From NCBI GenBank assembly GCA_024741835.1, contig JAENRP010000646.1, forward strand, positions 1-13,078: a DNA stretch of 13,078 nucleotides, given 5' to 3'. The notes beneath the pieces were generated by a model. It did no database searches and was not told where the DNA came from. It saw nothing but the letters and a program-made list of their open reading frames with translations. The translations under genes were made by a program, and so were the position numbers. The DNA comes from Diplocarpon mali (Eukaryota; Ascomycota; Leotiomycetes; Helotiales; Drepanopezizaceae). Positions 8,201-13,078 of this stretch are shown here, in pieces. How positions within the stretch are numbered: position 1 is the stretch's first letter; each line of letters opens with the position of its first letter.

Positions 8201-8750
8201 GAGGGAGCTATCCTTAAAGCTTTATATACTTAGAGATTTATAAGGTATACTACTCGATAGTAATATTATTAAGCCGAACTAATAACCCCTTTCTTTTAGC
8301 TTAGGTATATTAAGCGTACCTACTAATCAACGACCTATTAATCGCCTAAAGGCCGAATAGACTATTCCTATTATCTGCGAACTACTTAAAGTATAGAACA
8401 ACTTTGATATTATTATCCCTTTAGTTAAAGCACTTACAATTAAGGATATTCTTAAAATAGGTATAAGTAATAATAAGCCTCTACTATTAGAAAGCGGTTC
8501 CTTAGATAATAAGCCTATAGAACCTATAGCTAAACCTATACCTTTAAAGAGGAATAGAGACCTAGAATTAAAAGATACTTTAAACAAACGTAAGTCTAAG
8601 CGTATCTAAGCTATAATAGTGCATAAGATCTATAAGCTTGAACTTTAATAGAGCTTTAATAAAGATAATATATTCCTAGCTACTAAGGGGATAATGAAAA
8701 TCTCTTTTTTAAAAATATATAATAAAGCTATTAATAACTTAAAGAATAGA
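8201..8750 (+). other. Copia linker between integrase and reverse transcriptase
   Basis: The Copia frame continues through a low-complexity, probably once acidic stretch rich in Pro, Ile, Leu and Glu/Lys (for example L-L-L-E-S-G-S-L-D-N-K-P-I-E-P-I). It ends in a basic R-K-S-K-R-I motif near 8595-8610, like the R-x-S-x-R-x-R motif that commonly precedes Copia RT. No enzymatic domain is visible. Few stops fall here, which is why a long open stretch exists on both strands. Confidence 0.6.
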
Positions 8751-9420
8751 GTAGTATAGAATAAGGCAATCTAAGAGGAGATAAGCTCTCTTATTATAAA
8801 TAGTATATAAATAGAGGAACTAATGCTAAAGGACGTGAACTTAGTATTAATAAAGTAGGTCTTTATAATTAAGATATATATAAATAGGACCCTAGAATAT
8901 TATAAGGCAAGGCTTATAGCTAAGGGCTTCTCCTAATAGTATAAAGAAGACTACTTCGATATATTTGCGCTAATAGTTTATATAAATACCCTTTGTATAT
9001 TTATAGTAATAGTAGCTGCTAAGGACCTTAAATACAAATAGTATAATATAAAAAATACATTTACTAAAGCGACTATAAAGGAACGGATTTTTCTCTCCTA
9101 ACCTAATAGTATTCCTATACGCGCTAGCCACTCTCTTTATATACTTTATAATATCTATAGGCTTAAATAATCAGCTTATAATTAGAACCTCTTATATAGC
9201 TTTACTTTAATAGAAATAGGATTCGTTTAAAGCCTAGCTAACCCTTATCTATTTACCTATATTAAGTATAGAATCAAGTTGCTACTATATATTAACAATA
9301 TTACTATAATTATAAAGATAACTACTCAATTGGATTAGTTCTTTATAATAATTTGGAAACATTTTAATACTAAGGATTTAAAGGGAATTTATAAGATCCT
9401 TAGTATCTACGTTATAAGGA
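8751..9420 (+). other. Copia reverse transcriptase
   Basis: The RT opens with the family's W-x-x-A-x-x-x-E block near 8758-8790. At about 8847 a TAG stands for Trp in K-W-V-F, followed by Y-K-A-R-L-I-A-K-G-F-S. The first catalytic motif, Q-Y-D-V-K-N-A-F in relatives, reads stop-Y-N-I-K-N-T-F, with the Asp turned Asn at 9045-9047. Y-R-L-K-stop-S-A-Y-N matches 'YGLKQAPRAW', and I-G-F-V-stop-S matches 'GF.QS..D..LF'. The Y-V-D-D box reads Y-I-N-N at 9288-9299, both metal-binding Asp residues lost. All three catalytic acids are gone, unlike the Gypsy RT, where only one is. Confidence 0.9.
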
Positions 9421-9779
9421 ACCGCTCTACTTAAGAATTCTAATTAGACTAAGAGTAGTATATTAAAAAGATCCTAAATTGAATAGGACTCTCTACTTAT
9501 ACTCCTAACTTTAAGCTAAAGCGTACTCTAATCGAAGGAAAGTATAATAAGTTAGAGCCTATTAATAAAAATAAGTAAAGAAGAGATCTAAAGAAGTACT
9601 AATAGGATATTAAAGCAATTATATATATTATAGTATATATAAGATTAGATATCACCTTTATTATTAAGCAACTTAATCAAAACCTAAAGGATCTAACAAT
9701 TTAATATAAGAATATAATCAAGTGATTTAAAAGGTACCTTTAATTAATAATTATATAAAAGGTAAGATATAGACTAATA

Positions 9780-10250
9780 AAATATATAAGCGTAAAGCTT
9801 AAGGTATATACCAATTCTAATTAGGCAAATATAAAAGGTCGGAAAAGTATATCTAAAAGTATAATAGTACTATATAGCAGACCTATATTATAAGGAAGTA
9901 AGAAGTAGAAATTAATAGCTACCGCAAGTACTAAAGCCGAATATATATTAATATTATTAAATTATAAGCAAGAATTATAAATTACTTAAGTTTTAAAAGA
10001 TATAGGTTTTACTAAGTATATTAGATAAAATAAGAATTATATTAATCTTTAAATAAATAATATAAAAGCGATTGCACTTATAAAGAATCTATATTTATAT
10101 AAGCAATCGAAATATATTAATATTACTTACTACTTTATCTATAACCTTATTATAAAGAATAAGTTATCGATTACTTATATCCTAACTAATTAAATAGTAG
10201 CAAATGGATTTATAAAGCTATTAAAGATAATTATAAAGTTCAAAGCATTT
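9780..10250 (+). other. Copia RNase H and polyprotein C-terminus
   Basis: The Y-T-D-S-D-W-A motif reads Y-T-N-S-N-stop-A (Asp to Asn at 9813-9815). It is followed by R-K-S-I-S, then S-K-K-Q-K-L-I-A-T-A-S-T-K-A-E-Y, matching 'SKKQ..VALST.EAEY' with its Glu intact. K-Y-I-N-I-T-Y-Y-F-I matches 'KHIDIRYHFIRE'. I-V-A-N-G-F-I-K-L-L matches the closing 'QVADGFTKPL'. The last 200 bases are also present in inverted form at the right end of the window, which confirms the element boundary downstream. Confidence 0.9.
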
Positions 10251-10274
10251 AAAGATATACTAAGGTTATAAAAG

Positions 10275-10286
10275 ATAGTAGGGGCT
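10275..10286 (+). other. Probable polypurine tract of Copia 1
   Basis: The run GATAGTAGGGGC, conserved in the inverted Copia copy, directly precedes the inferred LTR start and follows the end of the RNase H coding frame. That is the place where a plus-strand primer is expected. The exact border is uncertain because the LTR start is inferred. Confidence 0.6.
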
Positions 10287-10782
10287 TAGTAGGCTTAAGG
10301 ACGACTCTTAGGCCCGCCTCGTAAGTTAGGTCATATAGTCTTATAAAGGAAAGTTTTTAAATCGACTCCTAGGCCTAGACCGCAAGTCAAGTCATATAGT
10401 CTTATAAAAGAACACTTTTAGGAAATTTGACTCCTAGTCCTACCCTATAAGTAGGATTAGTAATTTTAATAGAGGTTACTATTAATTGATTATTTTTAAC
10501 TTAAAGAGATACTTAAGAGTTAGATTAGCGCAAAAGGATAGTTATTATTTTCCTAACTATAGGTTAATTAGAGTAAGGTCTAAGTAAGGGTATTAAGATA
10601 AGTAATATAGCTATTACTCTAATATATTATCATATAACCCTATTGCTTAATCAGTAGGATATTAATACATATATAGTTATAAGGAAGAAAGGGGTAACCT
10701 TCCTTCCTTAACTCTTACTAATATATCGACTATCGACCTTTAGAAGCCTCCTTTACCTACTGCGCCGACTCACTTAAGCTCA
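10287..10782 (+). repeat. 3' LTR of Copia 1 (about 496 bp, borders inferred)
   Basis: The right border is where similarity to the inverted copy ends, at CTTAAGCTCA. The left border is set after the polypurine tract, where AGGCTTAAG mirrors the complement of the right end (TGAGCTTAAG), giving imperfect terminal inverted repeats. The 5' LTR of this element is outside the window, so a direct-repeat proof is not possible here. The first 160 bases carry three repeat units that resemble the pol minisatellite. Confidence 0.68.
10303..10452 (+). repeat. Three tandem GACTC units in the Copia 1 LTR
   Basis: Units starting GACTC(C/T)TAG occur at 10303, 10364 and 10429 (spacing 61 and 65 bp), with CGTAAGT, CGCAAGT and TATAAGT about 16 bases on. 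The block TCATATAGTCTTATAAA repeats after the first two. The same three units appear in the inverted Copia copy around 12690-12830. The opening 24 bases resemble the pol repeat GACTCTTAAGCTAGGACTGTAAGT. Confidence 0.72.
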
Positions 10783-10904
10783 ATATCCTATCGCATTAAT
10801 AAGCCCTTTTTCTAACGTTTTCATTTTTTCATATTATATAGGGAAGTAGCGAGATACGTCTCTATATAATACTATTTCTAGATTAGACGAAATAATACTA
10901 GTCT
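10783..10904 (+). other. Leader of the orphan Gag segment
   Basis: These 122 bases lie between the Copia 1 LTR end and the first ATG of the Gag frame. They hold a pyrimidine-rich stretch (around 10803-10830) and no recognisable domain or LTR end. They are probably untranslated sequence of the third element. Confidence 0.4.
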
Positions 10905-12348
10905 ATGCCTGCCTTAGATTATACTACTATCTTTAATAATTAAGCTAGCGTCCTAATAGAACCTACTTAAGAATAACTCCTTACAATTCAATTGAGGAAT
11001 AGACTTAAATATAGCTGCGTTATTAGCAGATATCTTTAAAGACAACTATACGCTACTGCCTATCTTAGACCTTTATATCTATATGCTGGATATACAGCCG
11101 CCGTCTAGTATTATAATAGATCACCTACCTGATTATCTATTAAGTTAAAGGTCGACTTCGTCTACAGACTCCTCTTTATCACTAACTAATACTAATAAGT
11201 CGTTAAGCTTAGAACTTCATTAAGCACTTTCAATTAAAGCAACTTCTACTATACTAACGTCAGCTTATCTAAGGCAACTTGAGTTTGATATTATAGCTCT
11301 TAACGATCCCCTTATACTATTAATAGGTACTATACTCCTTAAGTATAAGTTATTAGGTCGATTTATAAGTGCTAAAGGCAATGCTTCTAGATGGCTTAAC
11401 CGCTTGCAATACGACTTTAAGAGTGCCGGTTATATAATACTAGACCTAGAGATATTCTTTAAGGCTATTAATATCTTATTTAAAGGCTAAGCAATAGAGT
11501 GGCTAGACTTAAGCGTTGAGTTCTGAGCTATTATTAATAAGAAGGAGAATGCTACTACTAATTATATCGCCAATTTCAAGCAGGCACTTAAGGCCGAGTA
11601 CCTAATAAAGGTGGCCGATCATATTAAAAATAATATCCAGTTTGATATTAAGAACCTTACTTAGAAATCTAATAAGTCGCTTATAGCCTACTACTAGAGA
11701 ATTACCTACTTGCTTTATTATACCTATAGTAAGGATGCTAGCCGATTAATAATAAGTCTAGCACTTAGTTCTATTAAGTAGGTCGTCTTAGATAGTATTA
11801 TTGCCGCTTTTATTAAAGGCATTTATAATAACAAGTTACGTATAGCTGCTTTTTCTAAATTAGCATTATTATTTAATATATTATAAAAGGCCTTAGATAT
11901 TATTAAGGACGCTTAGAATACGTTAAATATAACTTATAAGATAGAGCAACGCTAATAAGAGAAGCTCAAAACCAAGTAGCTATAATAGTTATACTATAAG
12001 TAGTATAGTATATCTGCTTCTACTATCTTATTACTGCTAAATGCTAGGAAGCCTATGGTCCTAGTAAACTAAAAGTCGTTACTATATATATTAAGATCAA
12101 CCCCTCTAGTCGAGTTATATAGAAACCTCCCTTTATATTCCATAATAACTAATCAAAATAGTAACTAAAACGGTTATAGTGCTTTATAAAAGACTAATAA
12201 TGTATAAAACGTCTAATAGGCGAATACTAATCTTAACTGGCGAGCTTATTAAAATATAAAAGCTTATACTATCCCCCCCTAATTATAGTCGCTATACCCT
12301 ATTATTAATAGATCTAAGACATACGATTCTAAGAAGGATAGTATCTAT
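10905..12348 (+). pseudogene. Orphan retrotransposon Gag, truncated at its 3' end
   Basis: An ATG at 10905 opens M-P-A-L-D-Y-T-T-I-F-N-N, readable to about 11000. From there the coherent protein is one frame over (first base = 1 mod 3), so a 1-base insertion or 2-base deletion is likely near 11000. The second frame holds N-A-S-R-W-L-N-R-L (Trp at 11392), then I-L-F-K-G-stop-A-I-E-W-L (11479-11502), the hallmark of retrotransposon Gag capsids. These are followed by a Q-x-Y-Y/I-T-Y-L-L-like block and a Lys/Gln-rich, coiled-coil-like stretch (about 11935-12000). No zinc knuckle is reached: the segment is cut by the second Copia LTR at 12349. It is not the same Gag as that of the Gypsy element here. 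A Ty3/Gypsy origin is likely but not certain. Confidence 0.75.
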
Positions 12349-12843
12349 TAAGCTTAAGTAAGTCGGCGCAGTAGGTAAAAGAGGCTTCTAGAGGTCGATG
12401 GTCGATATATTAATAAGAGTTAGAAAAGGAAGGTTACCCCTTTCTTTTCTATAGCTATATATGTATCAATATCCTATTAATTAAGCAATAGGGTTATATA
12501 ATAATATATTAGAGTAATAACTATATTACCTATCTTAATACCTTTACTTAGACCTTACTCTAATTAACTTATAGTTAGGAAAATAACAATTATCCTTTTA
12601 TATTAATCCAACTCTTAAGTATCTCTTTAAATTAAAAATAATTAATTAATAGCAACCTTTATTAAAATCACTAATCTTACTTATAAGGTAGGACTAAGAG
12701 TTAAATTTCTAAAAGCATTCCTTTATAAGATTATATAACTTAACTTGCGGTCTAGGATAAAGAGTCGTTTTAAAAACTTTCCTTTATAAGACCTTATAAT
12801 CTAACTCGCAAGGTAGGCCTAAGAGTCGTCCTTAAGCCTGCTA
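12349..12843 (-). repeat. 3' LTR of Copia 2 (about 495 bp, borders inferred)
   Basis: It mirrors 10287-10782. Its terminal CA reads TA after RIP. The block of GACTC units and the pyrimidine/purine-rich stretch with GGTAACC near the LTR end (complement of 12430-12445) are shared with Copia 1. The right limit comes from the mirror position of the Copia 1 polypurine tract. Confidence 0.68.
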
Positions 12844-13078
12844 AGCCCCTACTATCTTCTATAACCCTAGTATATCTTTAAATGCTTTGAACTTTATAAC
12901 TGTCTTTAATAGCTTTATAAATCCATTTACTACTATTTAATCAATTAAGATATAAGTAATTAATAACTTATTCTTTATAATAAGGTTATAAATAAAGTAA
13001 TAGGTAATATTAATATATTTTAATTACTTATATAAGTATAGATTCTTTATAAGTATAATCGCCCTTATATTATCTACT
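12844..13078 (-). pseudogene. Copia 2 pol, C-terminal RNase H fragment (partial at window edge)
   Basis: The complement encodes the same C-terminal RNase H stretch as 10052-10286, including the K-Y-I-N-I-x-Y-Y-F-I and V-N-G-F-I-K-L-L blocks, in the matching frame. RIP has hit other sites than in Copia 1: a CAATCG in copy 1 reads TAATTA here, while GGG is kept here where copy 1 has AGG. It is too short and too worn to be functional. Confidence 0.82.

Larger units (their letters stand above)
7205..10289 (+). pseudogene. Copia 1 pol, GAG-pre-integrase to RNase H, RIP-inactivated
   Basis: The same frame as the protease segment continues for about 3.1 kb without a detectable indel. It encodes, in order, GAG-pre-integrase, integrase, a linker, RT and RNase H. 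The end is put at the TAG of 10287-10289, which is shared by the inverted Copia copy and lies at the polypurine tract; other nearby stops are possible. Stops throughout are TAA or TAG, mostly at expected Gln codons. The open stretch on the opposite strand at 8587-8327 is a shadow of the linker between integrase and RT. Confidence 0.88.
1..10782 (+). mobile_element. Ty1/Copia retrotransposon 1, 5' end off window, split by a Gypsy insertion
   Basis: This is one Copia-type LTR retrotransposon read on the + strand, present as 1-439 and 6827-10782, with a Gypsy element lodged between. The domain order protease, GAG-pre-integrase, integrase, RT, RNase H is the Copia order (integrase before RT). All recognisable domains lie in one frame (codon first base divisible by 3), checked at 294, 426, 6852, 7311, 7692, 9045, 9288, 9813 and 10281. 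The 6,387 inserted bases are a multiple of three, so the frame number is the same on both sides. About 4.4 kb of the element is visible; gag and the 5' LTR should lie to the left. It is dead through many in-frame TAA/TAG codons and Asp-to-Asn changes. The right boundary is inferred from where its similarity to the inverted copy stops. Confidence 0.88.
10052..10782 (+). repeat. Left arm of a ~730-bp inverted repeat (Copia 1 tail)
   Basis: The sequence matches the reverse complement of 12349-13078 over its whole length, with many C/T and G/A differences and one single-base length difference near 10421. It covers the end of RNase H plus the LTR of the same Copia family. The outer limit is set by the window edge, so the real arm is probably longer. 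Similarity stops abruptly at ...AAGCTCA (10782), taken as the LTR end. Confidence 0.9.
12349..13078 (-). mobile_element. Ty1/Copia retrotransposon 2, 3' end only, rest off window
   Basis: The region is the reverse complement of the Copia 1 tail. From the right edge leftwards it reads the last ~78 codons of RNase H, a polypurine tract and an LTR ending at 12349. Differences from Copia 1 fall on both copies in both directions (C/T and G/A), so each was mutated independently. The rest of the element should continue beyond 13078. Confidence 0.88.

Noticed and set aside
8327..8587. Open stretch of 86 codons on the - strand
   Set aside because: It is antisense to the integrase-RT linker of Copia 1, where the sense frame continues on both sides.
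10783..12348. Host gene captured between the two Copia copies
   Set aside because: The segment contains retrotransposon Gag motifs and no host domain.
1..13078. Mitochondrial or bacterial origin because of AT richness
   Set aside because: The AT richness is explained by CpA-to-TpA changes in nuclear-type LTR retrotransposons; no mitochondrial genes, tRNAs or bacterial signals are present.

Overview
This window holds no intact gene. It is a nest of degenerate LTR retrotransposons, very AT- and TpA-rich and poor in CpA/TpG. That base composition, together with long reading frames broken almost only by TAA/TAG stops at former CAA/CAG and TGG codons, fits RIP (repeat-induced point mutation). The likely source is therefore an AT-rich, heterochromatic block of a filamentous ascomycete; the species cannot be told. 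No host gene, tRNA, rRNA or CRISPR array was seen.

Layout. (1) Positions 1-439 and 6827-10782 are one Ty1/Copia element on the + strand. Its 5' LTR and gag lie off the left edge. In order it shows the back part of protease, an unusual in-frame minisatellite of 13- and 16-residue repeats, GAG-pre-integrase, integrase, reverse transcriptase, RNase H, a polypurine tract and a 3' LTR of about 496 bp. (2) Positions 440-6821 are a complete 6,382-bp Ty3/Gypsy chromovirus on the - strand, inserted within one unit of that minisatellite. It has two 304-bp LTRs, a 5-bp target duplication (CTAGG), gag, a pol of protease-RT-RNase H-integrase-chromodomain, and a polypurine tract. Removing the element and one CTAGG restores a 39-bp repeat unit and the Copia frame. 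(3) Positions 10783-12348 are a piece of a third element, an orphan Gag gene on the + strand with its leader. (4) Positions 12349-13078 are the 3' end of a second Copia copy on the - strand. It forms a ~730-bp inverted repeat with the end of the first Copia (10052-10782).

All elements look inactive: catalytic Asp codons have become Asn, His codons Tyr, and Gln and Trp codons stops. Yet the two pol frames run for kilobases with no indel that I could detect, so decay was by point transitions. The two Gypsy LTRs differ at about 39 of 304 sites by hand count, all transitions. The most notable feature is the in-frame minisatellite inside the Copia polyprotein and its resemblance to repeats in that element's own LTR. 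I found no sign of a new defence, metabolic or regulatory system.
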